Below are positions 25,234-33,872 of a stretch of DNA of 51,765 nt, piece after piece. Position 1 is the stretch's first letter. Each line of letters starts with the position of its first letter. Below the pieces are notes generated by a model, which searched no databases, was not told the origin of the DNA, and worked only from the letters and a program-made list of their open reading frames with translations. Source of the DNA: Serinicoccus chungangensis (GTDB taxonomy: Bacteria > Actinomycetota > Actinomycetes > Actinomycetales > Dermatophilaceae); the NCBI RefSeq assembly GCF_001483745.1, contig NZ_LQBL01000007.1:1-51765 (forward strand). The letters are read 5' to 3'. Made by a program: the position numbers and the translations under genes.

Positions 25234-26429
25234 GGCGTCAGCCCCGCGCCCACGAGCCACGTGCGCATCCGCCGCGCCGCCAGGTCGGGGTCGGGGAGCA
25301 GCCGCGCCTCGTCGGCCAGCTCGAAGAGCCGGGCCAGGTGCACCGCGCTGCGCGCCGACTGCAGACCGCCGACCATGACGAATCCGGGCTGCTGACCGGT
25401 GAGCCACGAGAGGAAGGCGATGCCGGTCTTGTAGTGGAAGGTGGGACGCTCGAAGATGTGCCGCGACAGCGCCAGCGTCGGCGCCATCTCCTGGTCGTAG
25501 GTCTCGACGTCTCCCTCGTCGAGCGCCGCCAGGGCCGCGGAGGCCGCGGGCGCGATGGCGGCGAACGCCCCGAGCAGGGCGTCGGAGTGGTGCGTCCCGT
25601 CGCCCCTGATGAGCTCGGGGTAGTTGAAGTCGTCGCCGGTGTAGAGACGGACACCCTCGGGCAGTGCCGCCCGCAGGCCGACCTCGTGCTCGGCCGACAG
25701 CAAGGACACCTTGACGCCGTCCACGACGTCGGCGCGGTCGTGCACGAGGCGCAGGAACGCCTCCGTCGCCGCCGGCACCTCGCTGCTCCCCCAGTAGCCG
25801 GACAGGGCGGGGTCGAACATCTCCCCCAGCCAGTGCAGGATCACCGGCTCCTGCGCGCGGTCCAGCACCGGGTCAAGGACGCTGCGGTAGTCCGTCTCGC
25901 CCTCGGCGGCGGCCGCGAGCTGGCGCGAGGCCATGACGATGACCTGCGAGCCGGTGCCCTGGACGAAGTCCACCTGCTCGAGGTACGCGTCACGCACCGC
26001 CCCCAGGGTCGTCGCGTCCGGGGCGTGGTCGGTGCCGGCGCCGCTGGCGATGCGGGCGCCCAGCTCGGCCGCCTGCGCCGCGCTGCGGGTGACGAGCTCC
26101 TGCACCGCCGCCCAGTCCAGCCCCATGTTGCGCTGGGCGGTGTCCATGGCCTCGGCGACGCCGAACCCGTACCGGAACAGGCCGCGGCGGAAGGCGAGGG
26201 TCGAGTCCCAGTCGACGCGGGCCGGTGCCCCCGGGGTGTTGTCACCGTAGGGGTCCGCCACGACGTGGGCCGCCGCGAAGGCGACCCGGCTGGCGTAGGG
26301 CTCCGGGTGCTCCTGCCACTGCCTCGGGGCGTGCAGGGCGACCTCGCGCCAGCGGCCGTCGGCCCCGGGCAGCGCGACCGTGTCCGACCCCGTCGTCGAG
26401 GGAGCCCGGCGCGCGGTCGCCGTGCTCAC
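25230..26429 (-). CDS. DUF993 protein, dihydrodipicolinate synthase-like fold
   Basis: The 399-residue protein matches the DUF993 family, related to DapA/NanA class I aldolases. Typical segments are VDWDSTLAFRRGLFRYGFGVAEAMDTAQRNMGLDW, EPVILHWLGEMFDPALSGYWGS, VDGVKVSLLSAEHE (whose Lys corresponds to the Schiff-base Lys of the superfamily) and VRLYTGDDFNYPELIRGDGTHHSDALLGAF. GTG 26429 overlaps the stop of the upstream oxidoreductase gene, and its own stop overlaps the TIM-barrel gene. An aldolase role on a keto-sugar acid is plausible but not shown. Confidence 0.82.
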   Translation of the reverse strand: MSTATARRAPSTTGSDTVALPGADGRWREVALHAPRQWQEHPEPYASRVAFAAAHVVADPYGDNTPGAPARVDWDSTLAFRRGLFRYGFGVAEAMDTAQRNMGLDWAAVQELVTRSAAQAAELGARIASGAGTDHAPDATTLGAVRDAYLEQVDFVQGTGSQVIVMASRQLAAAAEGETDYRSVLDPVLDRAQEPVILHWLGEMFDPALSGYWGSSEVPAATEAFLRLVHDRADVVDGVKVSLLSAEHEVGLRAALPEGVRLYTGDDFNYPELIRGDGTHHSDALLGAFAAIAPAASAALAALDEGDVETYDQEMAPTLALSRHIFERPTFHYKTGIAFLSWLTGQQPGFVMVGGLQSARSAVHLARLFELADEARLLPDPDLAARRMRTWLVGAGLTP

Positions 26430-27631
26430 GCCACCGGCTCCGTCGCGCGCAGCCGCTCCGTCGACGCCTGGTCGGCGGGAGGGGTCGCGACCTCGGTCAG
26501 GTCGACGCTGCGGCGCTCGGACGAGGACCGCAGACCCGCCTCCACCAGCTGGAGCCCACGCACGCCGGCGGCGAAGTCGTAGGCGTGCGGGCGGCCGGCG
26601 TACACGTCCAGGAGGAACTGCTCCCACTGGGCACGGAAGCCGTTGCCGAACTCGGTGTTGTCCGGGATCTGGGCCCACTGCGACCGGAAGTCCTCCTCGG
26701 TCGGCAGGTCGGGGTTCCACACGGGCTTCGGGGTGCTGACGGCCGGCTGGATGCGGCAGCCGAACAGCCCGGCGACGGCCGAGCCACGGGTGCCGTCCAC
26801 CTGGAACTCCACCAGCTCGCCCCGGTCGACACGCACCGCCCAGGAGGAGTTGACCTGCGCGATGACCCCTCCCTCCAGCTCGAAGATCGCGTATGCCGCG
26901 TCGTCCGCGGTCGCGCGGTACTCCCGGCCCTGCTCGTCCCACCGGGTCGGGATGTGGGTCACCGCGCGGGCGGTCACCGACTCCACCGCGCCGAAGAGGT
27001 TCTCCAGCACGTAGTTCCAGTGGCAGAACATGTCGAGCACCATGCCGCCGCCGTCCTCGGCGCGGTAGTTCCAGCTGGGTCGCTGGGCGGGCTGCACGTC
27101 CCCCTCGAACACCCAGTAGCCGAACTCGCCGCGGACCGACAGGATCGTCCCGAAGAAGCCGGAGTCGATGAGCCGCTTGAGCTTGACGAGGCCGGGCAGG
27201 TAGAGCTTGTCGTGGACCACGCCGTTGATGACGCCGGAGGCGACCGCGGCGTCCACCATCTCCTGGCCGTCGCCGACCGTCTCGGCGATGGGCTTCTCGG
27301 TGTAGATGTGCTTGCCCGCCGCGATGGCCCGCAGGATGGCGCCCTTGCGCTCGCTGGTGACCTGGGCGTCGAAGTAGACGGTGGCGCTCTCGTCGGCGAG
27401 CGCCGCGTCGAGGTCGGTCGTCCAGTCCTCGACGTCGTGCCGCCGGGCCAGCTCCTGCAGCTTCTCGGCGTTGCGCCCCACGAGGACGGGCTCGACCTGG
27501 ATGCGGTCCCCGGAGGGCAGCTCGACCCCGCCGGCGTCCCGGATGGCCAGGATCGAGCGGACGAGGTGCTGCCGGTAGCCCATCCGGCCGGTCACGCCGT
27601 TCATGATGATGCGGGTGGTGTGGGTGGCCAT
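26426..27631 (-). CDS. Gfo/Idh/MocA-family oxidoreductase
   Basis: A 401-residue NAD(P)-dependent sugar oxidoreductase. The N-terminal Rossmann region is RIIMNGVTGRMGYRQH, which lacks the classic GxGxxG. The conserved EKP motif is present (GKHIYTEKPIAET), followed by NGVVHDKLYLPGLVKLKRLI and a C-terminal domain with GGMVLDMFCHWNYVLENLFG. ATG 27631 is preceded by GAAAGGACC. The gene follows livF by a few nt and is coupled to the DUF993 gene. This trio (oxidoreductase, DUF993, TIM barrel) recurs in actinobacterial sugar loci and likely oxidises an imported glycoside or polyol. Confidence 0.85.
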   Translation of the reverse strand: MATHTTRIIMNGVTGRMGYRQHLVRSILAIRDAGGVELPSGDRIQVEPVLVGRNAEKLQELARRHDVEDWTTDLDAALADESATVYFDAQVTSERKGAILRAIAAGKHIYTEKPIAETVGDGQEMVDAAVASGVINGVVHDKLYLPGLVKLKRLIDSGFFGTILSVRGEFGYWVFEGDVQPAQRPSWNYRAEDGGGMVLDMFCHWNYVLENLFGAVESVTARAVTHIPTRWDEQGREYRATADDAAYAIFELEGGVIAQVNSSWAVRVDRGELVEFQVDGTRGSAVAGLFGCRIQPAVSTPKPVWNPDLPTEEDFRSQWAQIPDNTEFGNGFRAQWEQFLLDVYAGRPHAYDFAAGVRGLQLVEAGLRSSSERRSVDLTEVATPPADQASTERLRATEPVA

Positions 27632-27636
27632 GGTGT

Positions 27637-28449
27637 TCAGGTCCTTTCGGGGGCGGGGCTGCTCAGCTCGGGTGAGCGCGACCCGGAGGGGGTGGGGTCC
27701 TCGGCCGGGTCGGCGCCACGGGCGCCACCTCCGCCGAGGTAGAGCTCGGCGAGCTGCGGGTCCTCCAGCAGCTCGGGGGCCGGTCCGGTGATGTGGACCC
27801 GGCCCAGGTCGAGCACGCAGCCGATGTCGGCGGTCTCGAGGGCGCGCCGGGCGTTCTGCTCCACCAGGAGCACCGCGATCCCGGCCTCCCGCATCCGGAC
27901 GACCTGCTCGAAGACGACGGAGGTCGTCTTGGGGTCCAGGCCCATGCTCGGCTCGTCGAGGAGCACGACCTTGGGGCTGACCATGAGCGAGCGGGCGAAC
28001 TCGACCTGCTTCTGCTGGCCTCCGGACAGCGCGCCCGCCAGGGCGGCCCACCGGTCGGCGACGACGGGGAAGAGGTTCTTGACGAACTCGACCCGCTCCT
28101 GCACCTGGGCCTTGTCCTTGACGGTGTAGGCCCCCAGCGAGACGTTCTCGGCGACCGTCATCTCCTTGAAGACGCTGTGGCCCTGGAGGACGTGCGAGAG
28201 CCCGTGCCGGATCATCGACTGCGGACCTGCCCCGGTGACCTCCTCGCCGTCGACGACGATGGAGCCCGAGCGCGGCGCCAGCATGCCGCTGGCGACCTTG
28301 AGCACGGTGGACTTGCCGGCGCCGTTGGGACCGACGAGGCAGACGACCGAGCCGGCCGGGACCTTGACCGTCAGCCCGCGCAGCACGAGGGCGGCCCGGC
28401 CGTAGCCGGCCTCGATGTCGTTGAGCTCGAGAAGGTGGTCAGACGCCAA
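27637..28449 (-). CDS. livF: Branched-chain-amino-acid-type ABC transporter ATPase LivF
   Basis: A 270-residue ABC ATPase with Walker A GPNGAGKST, signature LSGGQQKQVEFARSLM, Walker B VVLLDEPSMGLDP and the H-loop replaced by Gln (LLVEQNARRAL), as is usual for LivF. TTG 28449 is taken as start: it overlaps the livG end and gives ASDHLLELNDIEAGYG, the normal LivF N-terminus. The tail after ELYLGGG is longer than usual and Pro/Glu-rich. Confidence 0.9.
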   Translation of the reverse strand: MASDHLLELNDIEAGYGRAALVLRGLTVKVPAGSVVCLVGPNGAGKSTVLKVASGMLAPRSGSIVVDGEEVTGAGPQSMIRHGLSHVLQGHSVFKEMTVAENVSLGAYTVKDKAQVQERVEFVKNLFPVVADRWAALAGALSGGQQKQVEFARSLMVSPKVVLLDEPSMGLDPKTTSVVFEQVVRMREAGIAVLLVEQNARRALETADIGCVLDLGRVHITGPAPELLEDPQLAELYLGGGGARGADPAEDPTPSGSRSPELSSPAPERT

Positions 28450-29191
28450 GGTAGGCCTCCAGCACTCGGGGGTCCTGCTGGACCTCGGACGGCGTGCCCT
28501 CCGCGATGGGGGCACCTCGGTCGAACACGACGATGTGGTCGGACAGACTCATCACCATGTCCATGTTGTGCTCGACGATGATGAAGGTCCGCCCCTCGGC
28601 GTTGAGCTCCTTCACCAGCGTGCCGATGCGGCCGATGAGGGCCGGGTTGACGCCGCCGGCCGGCTCGTCGAGCAGGATCGTGTCGGGTTCTCCCATGAGC
28701 ACGCCCGCGAGCTCCAGCAGCTTCTGCTGGCCGTAGGAGATGTCCTGGGCCAGCGAGCCCTCCAGGTGGTCGATGCCGACGCGGCGCAGCAGCTCGCGCG
28801 CCCGCTCCACCTGGCGGCGGTTCCGGCTCGACCCCACCAGCTGACCCAGCCCCGAGGGGCGGACGGCGACGAGGAGGTTCTCCAGCACGGTCATCCGGGG
28901 GAAGGTGCGGCAGAGCTGGAAGCTGCGCCCGATGCCCGCCGCGCAGATGCGGTGCGGCGCCCGCCGGGTGATGTCCTGGCCACGGAACCGCACGGTGCCG
29001 GAGTCCGGCGCGATCATGCCGGTCACGATGTTGAAGAAGGTCGACTTCCCGGACCCGTTGGGGCCGATGAGGGCGTTGACCTTGCCCTCGTGGAAGGTCA
29101 CCGTGGCGCCGTTCACGGCCTGCACGCCGCCGAACGCCTTGGACAGGCCCTCGGTCTGCAGGCTGGGGCGCACGTCCTGCTGCACGCTCAT
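28439..29191 (-). CDS. livG: Branched-chain-amino-acid-type ABC transporter ATPase LivG
   Basis: A 250-residue ABC ATPase with Walker A GPNGSGKST, the LivG-specific IGRSFQLCRTFPRMTVLENLLVA, signature ISYGQQKLLELAGVLM, Walker B TILLDEPAGGVNP and IIVEHNMDMVMSLSDHIVV. It starts at ATG 29191, overlapping the livM stop by 4 nt, and ends overlapping livF. The signature has ISYGQQ in place of LSGGQQ, which is common in LivG. Confidence 0.92.
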   Translation of the reverse strand: MSVQQDVRPSLQTEGLSKAFGGVQAVNGATVTFHEGKVNALIGPNGSGKSTFFNIVTGMIAPDSGTVRFRGQDITRRAPHRICAAGIGRSFQLCRTFPRMTVLENLLVAVRPSGLGQLVGSSRNRRQVERARELLRRVGIDHLEGSLAQDISYGQQKLLELAGVLMGEPDTILLDEPAGGVNPALIGRIGTLVKELNAEGRTFIIVEHNMDMVMSLSDHIVVFDRGAPIAEGTPSEVQQDPRVLEAYLGV

Positions 29192-30381
29192 GATCGTCCC
29201 TTCCCGGTGCTCGCGTGGTGCACGTCCTCGACCGGTTCCCGCTCGGCCTCGGTCTCGCTCTGGGCCCGGCGCTCGGCGTCGATCGCCTTGTTGCGCTCGA
29301 GCAGCTGGGCGGCGCTCTCCTCGCGGATGGAGGTGGCCGCGGGGCGCAGGCGGTGCACGAGCCCGAGGAGGGCGGGCACCACCCCCTCGGGCATGAAGAG
29401 GACCACGACCGCGAGCAGCAGACCCAGCGCCACGAGGTGGAACTGGCTGTCGCCGTACTGCGCCTTGAAGACCTCCATGGCGTAGCCGACGACCACCGCA
29501 CCCACCACCGGGCCCACCAGCGAGCGGATGCCCCCGAAGAGGGACATGAGCACCATGTAGGAGCCGGTGAGGATGGAGAACTGGAAGACCGGGTCGAGGT
29601 TGCCGAACCAGAGCGCGTAGAGGCCGCCGGCCAGGCTGGTGAAGAACGCGGAGATGACGAAGACGACCAGCTTGTAGCGGAACGTCGGCACCCCGAGCGC
29701 CTCGGCCTTGTCCTCGTCCTCGCGGATGGCCTTGAGCCCGGCACCGAACTGCGAGCGGTCGATGAGCCACCACACGAGCAGCGCGATGCCGATGAGGACG
29801 AGGAAGAGGAAGTAGAAGCGGGTGTGCTGCTCGGGACGCAGCACCGAGTTGTCGAACGGCCGCGGCACCCGCAGACCCTCCGACCCGCCGGTCACCGAGG
29901 CCCAGCTCTGGAACACCAGGAGCAGGATGAGCACGAGGGCGATGGAGACGATGACGAAGGAGGCGCCGCGGACCCGCAGCGAGGCGATGCCGATCGGGAC
30001 CGCCAGCAGCGCGACGGCGACCGCTCCCAGCACCAGCGCCACCCAGGGGTTGATCCCGGTGTGCGTGGTGAGCAGCGCCACGGCATACCCGCCCAGGCCG
30101 GAGTAGGAGGCGTGGCCCAGGGAGATGTAGCCGGTGAACCCGCCGACGAAGTTCCAGCCGACGGCGAAGGCGGCGTAGCTGGCGATGACGACCGCCACCG
30201 ACAGGATGAAGGCGTCCGGCGCGAGCCAGGGCACCATGAGCGCGAGCACGACCGCCACGACTCCCAGGCCGGCCTTGGCCAGGCCCAGGCGCCGGTCGAA
30301 ACGCTCGCCGGCGCTGTCGTCCGGTCGCCCGGCGGCCGCTGCCGTCGGCGTGGGGGTGGCGAGGTCAGAAGCGTTGGGCAA
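29188..30381 (-). CDS. livM: Branched-chain-amino-acid-type ABC transporter permease LivM
   Basis: A 397-residue permease with about nine to ten membrane segments. LivM hallmarks are present: SYAAFAVGWNFVGGFTGYISLGHASYSGLGGYAVALL, the cytoplasmic EAA-like loop GLKAIREDEDKAEALGVPTFRYKLV, and GGIRSLVGPVVGAVVVGYAMEV. The C-terminal tail of about 50 residues is hydrophilic. It overlaps livH by 17 nt at its start and livG by 4 nt at its end. Confidence 0.92.
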   Translation of the reverse strand: MPNASDLATPTPTAAAAGRPDDSAGERFDRRLGLAKAGLGVVAVVLALMVPWLAPDAFILSVAVVIASYAAFAVGWNFVGGFTGYISLGHASYSGLGGYAVALLTTHTGINPWVALVLGAVAVALLAVPIGIASLRVRGASFVIVSIALVLILLLVFQSWASVTGGSEGLRVPRPFDNSVLRPEQHTRFYFLFLVLIGIALLVWWLIDRSQFGAGLKAIREDEDKAEALGVPTFRYKLVVFVISAFFTSLAGGLYALWFGNLDPVFQFSILTGSYMVLMSLFGGIRSLVGPVVGAVVVGYAMEVFKAQYGDSQFHLVALGLLLAVVVLFMPEGVVPALLGLVHRLRPAATSIREESAAQLLERNKAIDAERRAQSETEAEREPVEDVHHASTGKGRS

Positions 30382-31246
30382 GGCGACCTCCGAAGAATCC
30401 CTGCGGACGGACCATCAGGGTGATGAACAGGGCGAGGTAGAACACGGTCTGGGCCCAGGTGGTGCCCAGCGGGATCTGCAGCAGGCTCTGGCTGAGGCCG
30501 AGGACCAGCGCGGCGATGGCCGCGCCCGGGATGCTCCCGAGGCCCCCGACGACGATGATCGCCATGAGCGGGCCGATCCAGTGCCAGTGCAACGAGGGGT
30601 AGATCGTGGAGTCGAGGGACAGCGCGGTCCCACCGATGGCCGCGGTCGCGAGGCCGAGACCGAAGCCGTACCCGGCCACCTTCTCCGTGTCGATCCCCAG
30701 CAGCGCCGCGGCCTCCTTGTGCTGGATGGTCGCGCGCAGCGCCTGGCCGAAGCTCGTGGCCTTCATGAGCAGGTAGAGCGCCAGCAGGCTGACCGCCGCC
30801 AGCCCGAACGCCACCAGCTTGACCACGGCGATGTTGGCCCCGAAGATCTCGATGCTCGCCGTCGAGTAGCTCAGGCTGATCCGCCGCTGCGTCCCGGTCC
30901 AGACGAACCCCAGCATCCCCTCGATGATGAGGGCGATGGCGAAGGTCAGCAGGACCGACATCATGGTGAGGGTGACGGGCTTGAGCCGGGACAGCAGGAA
31001 GCGCTGCATGACCACGCCCAGGAGGAAGAACAGCGGCACCGTCGCGATGAGCGAGAACAACGGGTCGATGCCGGTGGCGCGGTGGAACGCCCAGGCGAGG
31101 TACGCGGCGAGGATGAGGAACGCCGAGTGGGCGATCATCACCACGCGCATCACCCCGAAGTAGAGCGTCAGGCCGGCGGCGAGGAGGGCGTAGAGGCCCC
31201 CGAGCAGGATCCCGAGGATCACCGCCTGGGTGATGAGGGCGCTCAC
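30365..31246 (-). CDS. livH: Branched-chain-amino-acid-type ABC transporter permease LivH
   Basis: A 293-residue permease with about eight membrane segments. It opens LITQAVILGILLGGLYALLAAGLTLYFGVMRVVMIAHSAF, the standard LivH N-terminus, and has LRATIQHKEAAALLGIDTEKV as the cytoplasmic coupling loop and GGLGSIPGAAIAALVLG near the end. The gene lies about 50 nt downstream of the binding-protein gene. Confidence 0.92.
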   Translation of the reverse strand: MSALITQAVILGILLGGLYALLAAGLTLYFGVMRVVMIAHSAFLILAAYLAWAFHRATGIDPLFSLIATVPLFFLLGVVMQRFLLSRLKPVTLTMMSVLLTFAIALIIEGMLGFVWTGTQRRISLSYSTASIEIFGANIAVVKLVAFGLAAVSLLALYLLMKATSFGQALRATIQHKEAAALLGIDTEKVAGYGFGLGLATAAIGGTALSLDSTIYPSLHWHWIGPLMAIIVVGGLGSIPGAAIAALVLGLSQSLLQIPLGTTWAQTVFYLALFITLMVRPQGFFGGRLAQRF

Positions 31247-31298
31247 GAGAGGCTCCCTTCTGATCGGTCGCGGGTGCGGTGCAGCAGGCGGATGGGGC

Positions 31299-32609
31299 TC
31301 ACCAGTCCTGCTTGGGGAAGCTCAGCTCGGCGTCGCTGGCGTCCTCGGGCAGGACGATGACGATCTCGTCGTCCTGCCACTGCTGGATGAGGTGGGCGGC
31401 CTGCGGGCGGCCCTCGGCGTCCCACGACAGCGGGCCCACGACGGTCTCCACCTCGTTCTCGCGCAGCCAGTCGATCATCGACTGCTGGCACTCCGGGCTG
31501 GGGTCGGCGCACTCGTTGGCCTCGGCCGCGGCGGCGACCACCTGCATGGTGGTCCAGGCGTTGGCCTCGTCCTCGTTGGGCGGGTTGCCGTGCTGCTCGG
31601 TGTAGAAGTCCACGAACTCCGCGTTCGACGGGTAGTCCGCGTCCGGGGTGTAGCCGGTGGGCGACAGGATGCCCTCGGTCTCGCCGATGGCCTCCGGGAA
31701 CTCCGGGTTGGTGGGCGCCGTGGAGAAGGCCGCGAGGCGCGGCTGGTAGTCCAGCTGCTGCAGGGCCACGATGAGGTTGACCGCGTCCTGGTACTGCGTG
31801 CCGCCGACGAGGATGTCCGCGTCGGTGTTGGCGATCTTGTTGGCGATGCTGGAGAAGTCGGTGGTGTTGGGCGGGTAGACCTCGTCGGCGACGGTCTCGA
31901 TGCCGCCCTCCTCCAGCTTCTCCTTGAGCCCGTAGGCGGTGCCCTGGGCGAAGGGGTCGTCCATCGAGGCGTAGGCGGCCGTGGTCGGGCGCTCCCCCTC
32001 GGGCATGGCCAGGATGTGCTCGGCCAGGTAGTTGTAGTGGTCGTTCGCGATGGCGGGCGCGGCGTAGAAGAGGTTGTCGAAGCCCTGGGTGAAGACCTCC
32101 TCGGCGGCGCCGGCCGGCTCGACGAAGAGGAAGCCGTAGTCCTGCGCCACCTGAGCCGCCGGCACCACGAGGCGGGTGGAGAACGGGCCGACGACGATGT
32201 CCACCTGGTCCTGGTTGATGAGCTTCTCGTAGTCGGAGGCGACCCGGTCGGCGTTGGACTGGTCGTCGTAGATGATGAGCTCGACGTCGCGGCCCAGGAG
32301 GCCGCCGTTGGCGTTGGTGTACTCGGCCCAGGCCTCGTAGCCGCGCTGGACGCCCTTGCCGGGCTCGGAGAAGTCACCGGTGAGCGGCAGCGAGATCCCG
32401 ATGGTGACCGGACCCTCGTCCCCCTCGCCCTCCTCCCCCTCGGCGGAGGAGCCTGCGCCGCCACCGAGGCCGCAGGCGCTGAGCGTGAGGGCCCCGGCGG
32501 CGGCCACGGCCAGGGCGGCGCGGCGGCGGCCCGGCCGGCCGACCGCGGTGGAGGTCCCCCCGGCCTGGTCGACGGACATCAGGACGGATCGGCGGGTGCT
32601 GTGCTTCAT
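31299..32609 (-). CDS. ABC transporter substrate-binding lipoprotein, Leu/Ile/Val-type
   Basis: A 436-residue lipoprotein. The signal sequence after RRRAALAVAAAGALTLSAC carries the lipobox with Cys46, followed by an acidic Gly/Glu linker. The binding domain (Peripla_BP_6) shows VTIGISLPLTGDFSEPGKGVQRGYEAWAEYTNANGGLLGRDVELIIYDDQS and VDIVVGPFSTRLVVPAAQVAQDYG. As first gene of the liv operon it sets the substrate. Because sugar-type enzymes follow in the same operon, the ligand may be a glycoside or a related polar compound and not an amino acid; that is inference. A LacI-type operator lies upstream. Confidence 0.88.
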   Translation of the reverse strand: MKHSTRRSVLMSVDQAGGTSTAVGRPGRRRAALAVAAAGALTLSACGLGGGAGSSAEGEEGEGDEGPVTIGISLPLTGDFSEPGKGVQRGYEAWAEYTNANGGLLGRDVELIIYDDQSNADRVASDYEKLINQDQVDIVVGPFSTRLVVPAAQVAQDYGFLFVEPAGAAEEVFTQGFDNLFYAAPAIANDHYNYLAEHILAMPEGERPTTAAYASMDDPFAQGTAYGLKEKLEEGGIETVADEVYPPNTTDFSSIANKIANTDADILVGGTQYQDAVNLIVALQQLDYQPRLAAFSTAPTNPEFPEAIGETEGILSPTGYTPDADYPSNAEFVDFYTEQHGNPPNEDEANAWTTMQVVAAAAEANECADPSPECQQSMIDWLRENEVETVVGPLSWDAEGRPQAAHLIQQWQDDEIVIVLPEDASDAELSFPKQDW

Positions 32610-32652
32610 CTGGCGCTCCTTTGCGGCCCACGGGGGAAGGTCAACCGATTAC

Positions 32653-32664
32653 GCAAACGTTTGC
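32653..32664. promoter_or_regulatory. LacI-family operator between livK and lacI
   Basis: GCAAACGTTTGC is a perfect 12-bp palindrome with the central CG typical of LacI-family operators. It sits between the divergent liv operon and lacI. A second, imperfect copy (CAAACGATTGCG) follows at 32666-32677. For lacI, TTGCAC at 32661 and GATAAC 17 nt later could form the promoter, placing the operator over it. A near-identical site occurs at 39208-39219. Confidence 0.7.
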
Positions 32665-32783
32665 ACAAACGATTGCGTTGTACGATAACGTGCGTCTTGG
32701 GCGTTGGCAAGGAGGTACCGGCGCGGGTCTCCCGGGACGCCCGGCCCGCCGACCAGCGGACGCACCACGAGGACGAGGAGTCG

Positions 32784-33818
32784 ATGATGACCGGAGCGGC
32801 GGCACCACGGTTGGTGGACATCGCGCAGTCGGCAGGTGTCTCGGTGGCCACGGCCTCCCGGGCGCTGAGCGGCCGGCAGGGCGTCAGCACCGCCGTCGCC
32901 GAGCGGGTCAAGGAGATCGCCGAGTCCCTGGGCTACATCGGCAACGTCCACGCCCGGTCGCTCGCGGGGGGCACCAGCTCCAGCGTCGGCCTGGTGGTCC
33001 ACGAGGTGGCCGACCCCTACTTCTCCGAGATCGCCAGCGGCGTCATGCGGGTGGCCGGCCGACGGGGGCTGTCCGTGCAGATGTGCCATAGCGGGCGGGA
33101 CCCGCAGATCGAGCTGCGGCAGCTGCGGACCCTCATCGCCAACCGGGTCGGGGTCATCGTCGTGGCGGGGTCGGGCTACCTCGACGCCGAGGCCGAGCGC
33201 AGCATCCACCGCGAGCTGACCCGCTTCACCCAGGCGGGCGGGCGCGTGGTGGCGATCGGCCGCCACCAGCACGCCACCGACGCCGTGCTCCCCGCCAACA
33301 CCGACGGCGCCCAGGCCGTCACCCGGCACCTGCTGGCGCTGGGCCACCGCCGGGTCGCCGTCGTCACCGGGTCGCTAGGGCTCACCACCGTCGCCGACCG
33401 GCTCACCGGCGTGCACCGGGCGCTCGCCGAGGCGGGCATCCCCCGCGAGGAGGTGCCCGTCGTCGTGGCCCCCTTCACCCGGGACGGCGGCAAGACGGCC
33501 ACCCTCGAGGTGCTGCGCGAGCACCCCGGCAGCACCGCCGTGCTCGCGCTCAACGACGACATGGCCATCGGTGCGCTGTCGGTGCTCCGGTCCCGGTCGC
33601 TGCGGGTGCCGGACGACATGTCGGTGACCGGCTTCGACGACGTGCCGGTGGCCGCCGACCTCTCCCCGTCGCTCACCACCGTCCGGCTGCCGATGCAGCA
33701 GATGGGCGAGAAGGCCCTGGAGCTCGCGCTGCGCCCGGCGGCCAAGCGGCCGCGCCGGGTCGTCATGCCGGCCACCCTGGTGGAGCGGGACTCCAGCGGG
33801 CCGCCGCGACGCTCCTGA
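32784..33818 (+). CDS. LacI-family transcriptional regulator
   Basis: A 344-residue repressor-type protein. The N-terminal helix-turn-helix is LVDIAQSAGVSVATASRALSGRQGVSTAVAERVKEIAESLGY, followed by the periplasmic-binding-protein-like ligand domain (SVGLVVHEVADPYFSEIASGVMR, ALGHRRVAVVTG, VLALNDDMAIGAL, SVTGFDDVPVAADLSPSLTTVRLPMQQMGEKALELAL). The start is ATG 32784 or 32787 after GAGGACGAGGAG. It is divergent from the liv operon and probably binds the palindromes at 32653 and 39208, relieved by a sugar ligand. Confidence 0.9.
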   Translation: MMTGAAAPRLVDIAQSAGVSVATASRALSGRQGVSTAVAERVKEIAESLGYIGNVHARSLAGGTSSSVGLVVHEVADPYFSEIASGVMRVAGRRGLSVQMCHSGRDPQIELRQLRTLIANRVGVIVVAGSGYLDAEAERSIHRELTRFTQAGGRVVAIGRHQHATDAVLPANTDGAQAVTRHLLALGHRRVAVVTGSLGLTTVADRLTGVHRALAEAGIPREEVPVVVAPFTRDGGKTATLEVLREHPGSTAVLALNDDMAIGALSVLRSRSLRVPDDMSVTGFDDVPVAADLSPSLTTVRLPMQQMGEKALELALRPAAKRPRRVVMPATLVERDSSGPPRRS

Positions 33819-33824
33819 GCGCCA

Positions 33825-33862
33825 CGCCACCGTGCAGCACGCCGGCCGGCGCGGTGGTGGCG
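33825..33862. terminator. Possible hairpin between lacI and the FNT gene
   Basis: CGCCACC (33825-33831) pairs with GGTGGCG (33856-33862), with the self-complementary GCCGGCCGGC in the loop. It lies between convergent genes. There is no T-tract, so support is weak. Confidence 0.3.
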
Positions 33863-33872
33863 TCTCCGGTCG

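Noticed and set aside
31230-32783. N-terminal extension of the LacI regulator across the liv binding-protein gene
   Set aside because: The extension is antisense to the binding-protein gene. The LacI helix-turn-helix starts just after ATG 32784, which has a good ribosome-binding site.
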